Part shown: one piece after another, positions 23,763 through 30,874 of the stretch
Layout of the letters: every line of letters starts with the position of its first letter
Position numbering within the stretch: position 1 is the stretch's first letter
DNA from: Paenibacillus sp. J5C2022
GTDB lineage: Bacteria > Bacillota > Bacilli > Paenibacillales > Paenibacillaceae
DNA length: 39,877 nucleotides
Assembly: GCF_025567625.1 (NCBI RefSeq)
Contig: NZ_JAOQJC010000058.1
Span: 1 to 39,877, forward strand
Reading direction: 5' to 3'
Notes under the pieces: generated by a model
Databases searched by the model: none
What the model was told of the DNA's origin: nothing
Seen by the model: the letters and a program-made list of their open reading frames with translations, nothing else
Made by a program: the position numbers and the translations under genes

Positions 23763-24647
23763 ATGATATTGTGGAACGCATTATTGCGGATCGCCTCTAG
23801 AACCTGGCATAGATGGCGGGAAGTTCGCAACAATTGGAGCGATTATCCCCTGCAGGAAGGAAGCGTATGGGGAGAACAATATGAAGTGCTGCGCTTTCTG
23901 GGAATGGGCAGTTACGGACAGGCTTATGTGTGCCGAGAGCGGGGAAGCGGGGCGATCGTTCTGCTGAAGCGGAATAAGCCGAGCAAGCGAAAGCTGGGCA
24001 TCCAGCTTCTGCAGCGGGAGAGGGATGTGATGCAAGCGTTGTCCCACGAGCAGATCCCGCGTCTCATCGCATACCGGTCGAGCGGCTCCGAGGAAGCGAT
24101 CGTGATGGACTATATTGAAGGGCACAATCTGGAATACATCATTTATGAGCAGGGAGACAGCTTTACGGTTCAAGAAGCGCTGCAAGTGCTGAAGGGGCTG
24201 CTTCAGCCGTTGAAGCATCTTCATGGCTCCGGCTACGTGCATCGCGATGTACGCATACCGAACGTGCTGATGAGGGAGGGGAAGCCGTATCTGATCGATT
24301 ACGGCCTGGCTTGCCGTATCGGCGAGCAGCTGCCGGAGCCGCTGCGGGAAGCATTGGGGGAGACGGATGCTGCGGCGGATAGCGCTGCCGCGCTCAAGAC
24401 GCGAATGCGTCGCGCGCATCCTGCAAGCGACTGGTTCGGGCTTGGCCATCTGTTCCTGTTCCTGATGTATGCGGGCTACACGCCTCCGGAAGACGGGCAG
24501 GAGCGAAGCTGGGAAGAAGAGCTGAAGCTTCCGGATGCGGTCAAGCTGTTCCTGCGCAAGCTGCTGAACGAAGACGAAGGCTGGACAAGCACTGCGGAGT
24601 GCGAACGGGAGCTAGATGAGCTGCTGAAGCGCGGCGATGACGGCTAG
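23763..24647 (+). CDS. Serine/threonine protein kinase-like protein, atypical
   Basis: 294 residues, a single kinase domain (about 40-285) with no membrane anchor. The glycine-rich loop GMGSYGQAYV lies near 48-57, with Lys69 in VLLKR. The catalytic loop reads HRDVRIPN (160-167) instead of HRDLKPxN, and the metal motif reads DYG (179-181) instead of DFG. Catalytic Asp162, Asn167 and Asp179 are kept, so activity is possible. It recalls the small YbdM/YrzF-type kinases of Bacillus. AAGGAG (23754-23759) is 3 bases from this ATG and 9 bases from an in-frame TTG at 23769, which is equally credible. The 3' end overlaps the convergent TraX-like gene by 36 bp. Confidence 0.83.
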   Translation: MILWNALLRIASRTWHRWREVRNNWSDYPLQEGSVWGEQYEVLRFLGMGSYGQAYVCRERGSGAIVLLKRNKPSKRKLGIQLLQRERDVMQALSHEQIPRLIAYRSSGSEEAIVMDYIEGHNLEYIIYEQGDSFTVQEALQVLKGLLQPLKHLHGSGYVHRDVRIPNVLMREGKPYLIDYGLACRIGEQLPEPLREALGETDAAADSAAALKTRMRRAHPASDWFGLGHLFLFLMYAGYTPPEDGQERSWEEELKLPDAVKLFLRKLLNEDEGWTSTAECERELDELLKRGDDG

Positions 24648-25238
24648 GTGAGCCGGATAGAAGCTGCGCCAGATCCATCTGGGCATGCGGATGCGATCCA
24701 TGCGGGCCAGCACCTGAGGCATATGGAAGATAAGCCCCGTTCCAAGCAAGCTGAACAGCTGCAGCGACACACCGCCCGTCAGGATGGCAAGCAGCTCCAG
24801 ACCTGCATGCATGAGCAGGGCGAGAGAAGCCGGAGCGTAGCGGTAGATGAGCATCAGCAGCAGAGCGTAGCCGCCGTAGTCGAACGGTAGCGCGTCAAGC
24901 GGGATGAGTGCGGCTCCCGCAATGAGGAGCTGCAGCGCTGGCGAATCCTTATACCGGTCAAGCAATCGCAGTACGAGCAGACAGACGAATAAGGTTGCGA
25001 TGACATTGATCTGCGTAATATGGAAGGCCCATTGATAGGGGAGCTGCGAGAGCAAGGCCAGCAGGCCGACTCGCAGGAAGTAGCGGCTCATATTACGGGT
25101 TCGCTTATAGCCGATAACCATGGCGTATATGTACAGCGGCATGGCAAGTCTGCCGATGATCCGCCAGAGAGGATCGCCCGGGTGCCATACGGCGCCAATA
25201 TGATCGATAAGCATCGTGAGCATAGCTAAAAATTGCAT
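24612..25238 (-). CDS. TraX-family integral membrane protein
   Basis: 208 residues, mostly hydrophobic, with six or more predicted helices. The opening FLAMLTMLIDHIGAV, followed by RIIGRLAMPLYIYAMVIG, matches the TraX family; F-plasmid TraX acetylates pilin, but chromosomal members are mostly uncharacterised, possibly acyltransferases. AAGGTGG lies about seven bases before ATG 25238. No conjugation genes are nearby. It overlaps the kinase gene tail to tail. Confidence 0.82.
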   Translation of the reverse strand: MQFLAMLTMLIDHIGAVWHPGDPLWRIIGRLAMPLYIYAMVIGYKRTRNMSRYFLRVGLLALLSQLPYQWAFHITQINVIATLFVCLLVLRLLDRYKDSPALQLLIAGAALIPLDALPFDYGGYALLLMLIYRYAPASLALLMHAGLELLAILTGGVSLQLFSLLGTGLIFHMPQVLARMDRIRMPRWIWRSFYPAHLAVIAALQQLI

Positions 25239-25363
25239 GAGAGACCACCTTCATCTGTCTGCTTTTACGGTCATTTGGAATATTAGTTCGGCGATCTTCA
25301 GTATAGCAGAAAACGGGCACCCTTGTAGTCGGTGTGGAGCGGCTATCGTCCCGAAGACGAAGA

Positions 25364-25386
25364 AAGGACGCCTGAAGGCGTCCTGA
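25364..25386 (-). terminator. Terminator of the 98-aa gene (minus strand)
   Basis: AGGACGCC/GGCGTCCT with a four-base loop; read on the minus strand it is followed by TTCTTCG. Confidence 0.6.
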
Positions 25387-25400
25387 GCTTTCAACAGACG

Positions 25401-25430
25401 GGCAGGACTTTTTGAAGTCCTGCCTTTTCT
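25401..25430 (+). terminator. Plus-strand terminator facing no known plus-strand gene
   Basis: GGCAGGACTT (25401-25410), loop TTTG, AAGTCCTGCC, then TTTTCT. The only upstream plus-strand gene is the kinase ending at 24647, so its transcript may run antisense through the whole TraX-like gene. Alternatively it ends an unrecognised RNA. Confidence 0.7.
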
Positions 25431-25515
25431 GCTGCTTGCCGCGGCAATACCGGCACTGCAGCAGCTCTGCAATTGAAGCGTAATGTCCATTCCTTCCGAC
25501 TGGCTGGGGCCCGCC

Positions 25516-25812
25516 TTACATGAGCAAAGTAATAACGAGCAGCTCGAACAGCACGAGTGGAAGTATGGCGTTGAAGCGGCTGTTGTAGAATCTGGGGTCT
25601 TGAATCGTGCATTGCAAATAGAGAATGTGCCGGTCGACATGCAAGATCATTCCTTCGTACACATGACCGTCGATCGTCTGCACGCGTACGAAACGGTGCA
25701 TATGTCCCCCGCACATCTTCACAAGACGTTCCCGAATTTCTTGAACCGCGGCCGTATGCTGCTGATTGGCTTCGTAGATGACCGCGGCTTCGTTATCCCG
25801 TTGTTCGGACAA
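25516..25812 (-). CDS. Small LSm/SH3-barrel-like protein with hydrophobic tail, 98 aa
   Basis: A TTG start at 25812 with a perfect AGGAGG eight bases upstream, which makes the gene credible. Residues about 25-70 (RLVKMCGGHMHRFVRVQTID, then GHVYEGMILHVD) look like a small beta-barrel of the LSm/SH3 type found in Bacillales proteins of unknown role. The last 16 residues are strongly hydrophobic (LPLVLFELLVITLLM) and may insert in the membrane. Followed by a hairpin terminator. Function unknown. Confidence 0.7.
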   Translation of the reverse strand: MSEQRDNEAAVIYEANQQHTAAVQEIRERLVKMCGGHMHRFVRVQTIDGHVYEGMILHVDRHILYLQCTIQDPRFYNSRFNAILPLVLFELLVITLLM

Positions 25813-25905
25813 ATCGATAACCTCCTATCTCAAGCCTATAGTCTATAGCTATGCAAGAGATGGGAGAGTCATGCCGGGCATAAAGGCTTCGCGCCTGTCA
25901 GCCGG

Positions 25906-26472
25906 TCAGCGGTTGGAGGAAGGATAATGGATAAGCGTAGTGAAGCGGATCGTGCGGTCTGTATCGTTGCAATAGGTGTGAGGCTGATCGCCTGAGAAGC
26001 GCATGGCGAGGCTCGGCTTGAGCAGGTAGTTGTCTTCTCCCACTTCGACGCGAAGCTCTCCGTCCATCGCGATGACGAATTCTTCGACGCCCTCATAGTG
26101 TGCTTCGGATGTATGGGAAGTGAACGGTTCGACGACGACGGTATATACTTCAAATCCCCGATCTTGCTTGAACGGGAAGATGGGATACGTGCGATAAGCG
26201 CCATCCTCGGCAATGAGCGGCGTTGTATCCTCCAGCTTGACGATGGATACTTGCGGCGATGCGTCCTCCATTAACGCGGCGAACGAGATGCGGAGCCCGT
26301 TGACGATTTTCCACAGGATGGAGATAGTCGGGTTGGACTCTCCTCTCTCAATCTGCCCAAGCATTCCCTTGCTGACGCCGCTAAGCTCGGCTACGGCATC
26401 CAGGCTTAGACCGCGGGATTTACGGATATCTTGCAGATTTTTGCCGATTTTCTGATGAATGGCTTCTGACAT
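25906..26472 (-). CDS. XRE-family regulator with C-terminal cupin domain
   Basis: 188 residues: helix-turn-helix (about 11-66, SLDAVAELSGVSKGMLGQIE) and a cupin barrel (about 105-183, HYEGVEEFVIAMDGELRVEV, RFSGDQPHTY) that probably binds a small metabolite. The ATG at 26472 has GAGAGGAG seven bases upstream. Divergent from tdh-kbl with a 36-bp inverted repeat between them, so the likely role is autoregulation and control of threonine catabolism by threonine, glycine or a related compound; this is inference from context. Confidence 0.88.
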   Translation of the reverse strand: MSEAIHQKIGKNLQDIRKSRGLSLDAVAELSGVSKGMLGQIERGESNPTISILWKIVNGLRISFAALMEDASPQVSIVKLEDTTPLIAEDGAYRTYPIFPFKQDRGFEVYTVVVEPFTSHTSEAHYEGVEEFVIAMDGELRVEVGEDNYLLKPSLAMRFSGDQPHTYCNDTDRTIRFTTLIHYPSSNR

Positions 26473-26532
26473 GGCTGTACTCCTCTCAATGACACAGCAA
26501 AAAAATAATCCAAAAAATAAACACGAAGGTAT

Positions 26533-26568
26533 GTACATTATACTGCACAAACGTGTAATATAATATAC
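26533..26568. promoter_or_regulatory. Palindromic operator between the XRE-cupin gene and tdh
   Basis: The left arm GTACATTATACTGCAC (26533-26548) and the complement of the right arm (26553-26568) agree at 13 of 16 positions, around a 4-bp centre. TATAAT occurs in both orientations inside the arms (26537-26542 minus, 26559-26564 plus), so a bound protein would block both promoters. Confidence 0.6.
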
Positions 26569-26639
26569 AAGATGAGTGGTAAGCGTTCTATTTTGGGTTT
26601 CACTCTATTGTAGACGAAAATGCGGGGAGGGGCAAAGTT

Positions 26640-27698
26640 ATGTCTCAAAGCAAAACGATGATTGGACTGGTGAAGGAGACGCGCGGTCCCGGAGCGGTAT
26701 TGAAAGAGGTGCCTGTGCCGGTATGCGGAGTTAACGAGGTGCTGGTGCGGGTGAAGACATCTTCGATCTGCGGCACGGACGTGCATATTTATAAATGGGA
26801 TGACTGGGCGTCGCGCACTGTACGTACGCCGAATGTATTCGGACACGAATTCGCGGGCATTGTGGAAGCGATCGGCAGTGAAGTGACGAATGTCAAGGTG
26901 GGCGATTATGTATCGGGAGAAGGCCATGTCGTATGCGGCATCTGCAAAGCTTGCCGGACGGGCAACGCTCATGTGTGCAAGAACACATTGAGCTTCGGAA
27001 TCACGATTCCGGGCTGCTTCGCCGAATATGCGGTCATAAGGGCCAGCAATGTGATCCACAACGACGCAAGCGTGCCGCCGGAAATCGCTTGTCTGCAAGA
27101 CCCGCTGGGCAACGCGGTGCAGACGGTGTTAAGCGGCGACGTGGTCGGCAAGAGCGTCGTCGTCGTCGGAGTCGGACCGATCGGCCAGATGGCGATCGCC
27201 GTGGCGAAGGCGTGCGGAAGCGGCAGAGTATTCGCCGTAGACATTAACCCTTACCGGCTGAAGATGGCGGAGGCGATGGGAGCGGATGTCGTCATTGACA
27301 GCAGCCAGCAGAACTTCGTGGATGTCATCCGTGAAGCGACGGGCGGAGAGGGAGCGGAGGTCGTCCTGGAGATGTCTGGCCATCCCGTAGCGATTCGCGA
27401 TGCGCTGAAGGTGGCCGCACAGGCGGGACGCGTCAGTCTGCTGGGCATTCCGACGCAAGAGGTACCGTTCGATCTGGCGCAGGACATCATCTTCAAAGGT
27501 CTGAATATTCAGGGAATTACAGGCAGACGGATGTATGATACCTGGTATCAGCTGAAAGGGCTGCTGGACCGGAAGCGCATAGATCTGACGCCGCTGGTGA
27601 CGCATCACTTCACGCTGGATCGTTATGAGGAGGCCTTCGATCTGATGGCGTCCGGCAATTGCGGCAAAATTGTGTTCTGGCATGATCGCGTGTCCTGA
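26640..27698 (+). CDS. tdh: L-threonine 3-dehydrogenase
   Basis: NAD-dependent oxidation of L-threonine to 2-amino-3-ketobutyrate; cytoplasmic medium-chain zinc dehydrogenase of 352 residues. Catalytic zinc ligands Cys44 (ICGTDVHIYKWDDWA) and His69-Glu70 (GHEF); structural zinc cysteines 99, 102, 105 and 113; Rossmann motif GVGPIG near 177-182. GGGGAGGGG lies about seven bases before the ATG at 26640. First gene of a two-gene operon with kbl, 54 bp apart, whose product uses the unstable ketobutyrate. Probably repressed or activated by the divergent XRE-cupin protein. Confidence 0.96.
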   Translation: MSQSKTMIGLVKETRGPGAVLKEVPVPVCGVNEVLVRVKTSSICGTDVHIYKWDDWASRTVRTPNVFGHEFAGIVEAIGSEVTNVKVGDYVSGEGHVVCGICKACRTGNAHVCKNTLSFGITIPGCFAEYAVIRASNVIHNDASVPPEIACLQDPLGNAVQTVLSGDVVGKSVVVVGVGPIGQMAIAVAKACGSGRVFAVDINPYRLKMAEAMGADVVIDSSQQNFVDVIREATGGEGAEVVLEMSGHPVAIRDALKVAAQAGRVSLLGIPTQEVPFDLAQDIIFKGLNIQGITGRRMYDTWYQLKGLLDRKRIDLTPLVTHHFTLDRYEEAFDLMASGNCGKIVFWHDRVS

Positions 27699-27752
27699 GC
27701 GAGGCTGACGAGTTACGGCGAGGGCCGACATTGACAAACGGGAGGAATTGAA

Positions 27753-28931
27753 ATGGCGGATTTTCGACATATAGAGGAACAATTGAGAGGACTGAAGGAA
27801 GCGGGTCGCTATCGTCCCATGACGGTATGGAAGGACGGTTCCGATGCCTGGATGACCGTTGAAGGCGGGAAGCGCGCGCTGCAGATGTCTTCCAACAACT
27901 ACTTAGGATTAACGCATCACCCCAAGCTGAAAGCGGCGGCAATCGCCGCTACGGAGAAGTACGGCGTCGGTTCGGGCTCGGTGCGGACGATAACGGGGAC
28001 ACTGTCGATTCACGATGAGCTGGAGTGGAAGCTCGCTGCGTTCAAAGGCACGGAAGCGGCACTGGTCTTCCAGTCCGGCTTTACAACCAACCAAGGGGTG
28101 CTGGGGACGATACTGGGCCCGGACGATGTGGTCATCAGCGATGAGCTGAATCATGCCAGCATTATCGACGGCATCCGCCTGACGAAGGCAAGCCGCCGCA
28201 TCTTCGCGCACAAGGATATGGATCAATTGGAAGCGGTGCTGAAGGAGTGCGGCAACTATCGGCAGAGAGTGGTCGTGACGGACGGCGTATTCAGCATGGA
28301 CGGCGATATTGCACCGCTTCCCGCTATCGTTGAGCTGGCGGAGAAGTACGATGCGCTCGTCTATGTGGATGATGCGCATGCCAGCGGTGTACTGGGCAAG
28401 CATGGCAAGGGCTCTACGGACCACTTCGGCCTGCACGGCAGAGTCCACTTCCAGATCGGCACCTTGTCCAAGGCAGTAGGTGCGGTAGGCGGCTATGTAG
28501 CGACGGCAAGAGCGGCCAAGGAGCTGATGATCAATAGCGCTCGCTCCTTCCTGTTCAGCACATCGCTGCCGCCGTCCGTAGCTGCAAGCTGCATCGCGGC
28601 GCTGGAGGTGCTGCAGGAGGAGCCGGAGCTGACAGAGCGGCTGTGGAAGAATGCGGACGGCTTCCGCAGCCGTCTGCAATCGCTCGGCTTCGATACCGGC
28701 GAGAGCGAGACGCCGATTATCCCGATTATCGTCGGCCAGCCGGAGCGGGCGCTTGCCTTCTCGAAGCGTCTGCTGGAGGAAGGCGTCTGTGCGCAAGGCA
28801 TCGTCTATCCGACCGTGGCGATGGACAAGGGCAGAGTGCGGCTCATCGTGACCGCGCAGCACAGCGAGGCGGATCTGGGCTTTGCTGCCGATGTTCTGGA
28901 GAATGTGGGCAAGGAGTTCGGATTAGTATAG
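27753..28931 (+). CDS. kbl: Glycine C-acetyltransferase (2-amino-3-ketobutyrate CoA ligase)
   Basis: PLP enzyme converting 2-amino-3-ketobutyrate plus CoA to glycine and acetyl-CoA, completing threonine breakdown. 392 residues, as expected. The Schiff-base lysine is Lys240 in GTLSKAVGAVGG; the PLP-contacting DDAHASG is at 206-212 and the ring-stacking histidine is in LNHAS. Fold-type I alpha-oxoamine synthase relatives (BioF, ALAS) share these motifs, but the neighbouring tdh gene makes kbl the best call. GGGAGG lies about eight bases before ATG 27753. No hairpin ends the operon before the small RNA promoter at 28960. Confidence 0.95.
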   Translation: MADFRHIEEQLRGLKEAGRYRPMTVWKDGSDAWMTVEGGKRALQMSSNNYLGLTHHPKLKAAAIAATEKYGVGSGSVRTITGTLSIHDELEWKLAAFKGTEAALVFQSGFTTNQGVLGTILGPDDVVISDELNHASIIDGIRLTKASRRIFAHKDMDQLEAVLKECGNYRQRVVVTDGVFSMDGDIAPLPAIVELAEKYDALVYVDDAHASGVLGKHGKGSTDHFGLHGRVHFQIGTLSKAVGAVGGYVATARAAKELMINSARSFLFSTSLPPSVAASCIAALEVLQEEPELTERLWKNADGFRSRLQSLGFDTGESETPIIPIIVGQPERALAFSKRLLEEGVCAQGIVYPTVAMDKGRVRLIVTAQHSEADLGFAADVLENVGKEFGLV

Positions 28932-28959
28932 GCGTTGCAGTAATATTAGCATAAGAGAA

Positions 28960-28988
28960 TTGCATGAATAATACCCTCGTGATATGAT
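28960..28988 (+). promoter_or_regulatory. Sigma-A promoter of the antitoxin RNA
   Basis: TTGCAT (28960-28965), 17-bp spacer, TATGAT (28983-28988). No reading frame with a ribosome binding site follows on this strand. Confidence 0.75.
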
Positions 28989-28994
28989 TAGGAT

Positions 28995-29110
28995 AAGAAT
29001 AAGGAGCCGGTGCACCAACCGACTCCCTGCACAAAACTTAGGCGGGATACCTCCTAAGTAAGTCAGAAAATAACCCATTCCCTTGGCGCTAACCTGGGTG
29101 GGTTATTTTC
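28995..29110 (+). ncRNA. Predicted type I antitoxin RNA, about 115 nt
   Basis: Starts about 7 bases after the TATGAT -10 box and ends at the terminator at 29067-29109. Predicted stem-loops: GGAG-CCGGT with AACCG-ACTCC (about 29002-29025), ACTTAGG/CCTAAGT (about 29036-29059), and the terminator stem. Its 3' end is complementary to the 3' end of the toxin mRNA on the other strand, including the toxin stop codon, as in the Bacillus txpA/RatA and bsrG/SR4 pairs. Confidence 0.7.
29067..29109. terminator. Bidirectional terminator shared by toxin and antitoxin transcripts
   Basis: AAAATAACCCA (29067-29077) pairs perfectly with TGGGTTATTTT (29099-29109), with T-rich flanks on both strands. The toxin stop codon (29103-29105) lies inside the stem. 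Confidence 0.8.
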
Positions 29111-29183
29111 GTTTATTCAGGTAAGTGAGCAGAGCTAGCAAAAACATGCCAAGCATAATCACTTCTGTCAACGAAAATTTCAT
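29103..29183 (-). CDS. Holin-like type I toxin peptide, 26 aa
   Basis: A short peptide beginning MKFSLTEVIMLGMF and ending TYLNKRK. It has one membrane helix (about residues 7-22) and a basic tail, the plan of TxpA/BsrG/'putative holin-like toxin' peptides that damage the membrane when overproduced. The ribosome binding site is nearly perfect (AAAGGAGGTGG, 5 bases before the ATG at 29183), but it is locked in a hairpin: the minus strand reads GCCTCC-AAAA-GGAGGT flanked by GTAAC/GTTAC. It is transcribed from an extended -10 promoter (29238-29246) toward an antisense RNA on the plus strand. The gene is too small for routine gene callers. Confidence 0.78.
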   Translation of the reverse strand: MKFSLTEVIMLGMFLLALLTYLNKRK

Positions 29184-29214
29184 GTAACCACCTCCTTTTG
29201 GAGGCGTTACTTCC
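29184..29214 (-). promoter_or_regulatory. Stem-loop sequestering the toxin ribosome binding site
   Basis: On the minus strand GTAACGCCTCC and GGAGGTGGTTAC pair around AAAA, hiding the Shine-Dalgarno sequence. Such structures delay toxin translation in known type I systems. Confidence 0.7.
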
Positions 29215-29237
29215 AATCCAAGTGTTCATGCTTCTTT

Positions 29238-29246
29238 ATTATATCA
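29238..29246 (-). promoter_or_regulatory. Extended -10 promoter of the toxin gene
   Basis: TGATATAAT on the minus strand (TG next to a perfect -10), no clear -35. Predicted start near 29231, leader about 47 nt. Confidence 0.6.
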
Positions 29247-29265
29247 GAGATCGCGTGTTCGGTAC

Positions 29266-30801
29266 TTACTTTTTCTTAATAGACTTCAACGGTTTGTCAG
29301 CAGGACCTTCGATGACCTCGCCGCTGATCGAGAATCTGGAGCCGTGACAAGGACAGTCCCAAGTGCGGTCCCCGTCGTTCCATTCTACTTCGCAGCCCAA
29401 ATGAGTACAGGTCGTGTCCACCAGATGCAATTTACCTTCTGAGTCCCTATAAGCGCCCGCTCTTCGGCCTTGCACCCTTACAATTCCTCCCTCATCTTTG
29501 CCGAGCTCCTCAAGGTTCCTATATATCATCCCCAGCTTGCCGGCAATCAGATGCTTGGCCACGTCGGCATTCTCGACTGCTAGATTTTTGATCGTGCCCA
29601 GGGACATGGAACGTGATGGCGCGAACAGTTGCTCATACGGATTCTGTCTCTCCATAATAAGATCGCTAATCAGCATAGCCGCTGCTGTACCGCTTGTCAT
29701 GCCCCACTTCTTGTAGCCAGTTGCGACGAAAATATTAGGAGATGACTCCGTGATCCTCCCGATGTAAGGAATGTCATCCCCGGTGATCAAATCTTGTGCC
29801 GACCAACGGTAAGCGACTTCTTGCAGCTGGAAGTGGCGGACAGCATATTGCCCAAGCATCTCGTAATGGTTTATAGTACATATGCCTTGTCCGGTTTTAT
29901 GGCTTTGCCCGCCGATCAGAAGAAGCATGGCTCCATCCTCCATGACTGCGCTGCGAATGGAACGCTTTGGTTCCTCCGCGCTAATGTACATGCCGCCGGG
30001 GAATTCCGCTCCTGTTTCCACACCTAGTACGTAAGAGCGTTCGGCATACATTCTGGCAAAATAAAAACCGCCGCCGTCGTAAAAAGGAAAGTGCGAGCAT
30101 GATACGACGTACTTGCAGGTGACTTTATGCCCTTCGCTGGTTATAACCTGGGGCAAGGTGCCTTTCTGAATATCAACCGCTGTCGTCCCTTCATAGATGT
30201 CGACGCCGTCTTTTATGATTTCCCGGATTAACGTGCTCAGGTAGCGAAGCGGATGGAATTGAGCCTGCTTGTTCATCCTGACGGCTGCTTTCGCTGGAAT
30301 GGAGAGGGGAATGCTGTCTACGAACTTCCCTTCAATGCCAAGTGCAGAGTAAGCGTTCATCTCGCTCTCCAGATCGGGGATATAATCTACCGAATTCGTG
30401 AATATATAAGCATCTTCGACGGATAACCCACAATTCATATCGTACTGCTCAATCGTCTGCAAGATGAAATGCATCGCATCCCGATTCGCTTGGTAATATA
30501 ATGCGGCTTTTTCTTTGCCTGCGTTCTTCATTAACTTGTCATAAATCAGATCGTGCTGGGAGGTTATTTTTGCAGTTGTATGTCCAGTAGTTCCATTTAG
30601 CAGCTTGTCGGCTTCAAGCAGTACGACCTTAAGGCCGGATTTCGCCAGCAAATACGCTGTAGTGATGCCGGAGATACCGCCACCGACAACAACCGCTTCC
30701 GTGTCTATTGATTGAGATAGTTTGGGGAAGGAAGTCATTCCATGGACACTATCCATCCAATAGGATTCAGGGAATTTGGGCAATGCATTGCTTTCGGTCA
30801 T
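29266..30801 (-). CDS. FAD-dependent oxidoreductase with C-terminal Rieske domain (YhfW-like)
   Basis: 511 residues. A DAO-type FAD domain (about 35-400) has the dinucleotide motif VVVGGGISGITTA and the family segment GHTTAKITSQHD. The Rieske domain (about 430-505) has all ligands: Cys465-x-His467 (CTH) and Cys483-x2-His486 (CPCH), plus the Cys470/Cys485 pair. Homologues such as B. subtilis YhfW are uncharacterised; a soluble amine or amino-acid oxidation role is guessed from the fold. AAAGGAG lies seven bases before ATG 30801. Codon use looks more AT-rich than in flanking genes, which may mean recent transfer or low expression. It is a single gene beside the toxin-antitoxin module. Confidence 0.88.
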   Translation of the reverse strand: MTESNALPKFPESYWMDSVHGMTSFPKLSQSIDTEAVVVGGGISGITTAYLLAKSGLKVVLLEADKLLNGTTGHTTAKITSQHDLIYDKLMKNAGKEKAALYYQANRDAMHFILQTIEQYDMNCGLSVEDAYIFTNSVDYIPDLESEMNAYSALGIEGKFVDSIPLSIPAKAAVRMNKQAQFHPLRYLSTLIREIIKDGVDIYEGTTAVDIQKGTLPQVITSEGHKVTCKYVVSCSHFPFYDGGGFYFARMYAERSYVLGVETGAEFPGGMYISAEEPKRSIRSAVMEDGAMLLLIGGQSHKTGQGICTINHYEMLGQYAVRHFQLQEVAYRWSAQDLITGDDIPYIGRITESSPNIFVATGYKKWGMTSGTAAAMLISDLIMERQNPYEQLFAPSRSMSLGTIKNLAVENADVAKHLIAGKLGMIYRNLEELGKDEGGIVRVQGRRAGAYRDSEGKLHLVDTTCTHLGCEVEWNDGDRTWDCPCHGSRFSISGEVIEGPADKPLKSIKKK

Positions 30802-30874
30802 AGCTATTCTCCTTTAACCATCTTTTCAACTCCTCTCATTACTTCCCTAATCGGAGAAAACTATTCGGTGATGA

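Noticed and set aside
24612..25238. TraX-like gene as a sign of a conjugative element
   Set aside because: Chromosomal TraX-family proteins are widespread in Firmicutes and no other transfer genes, relaxase or integrase are present.
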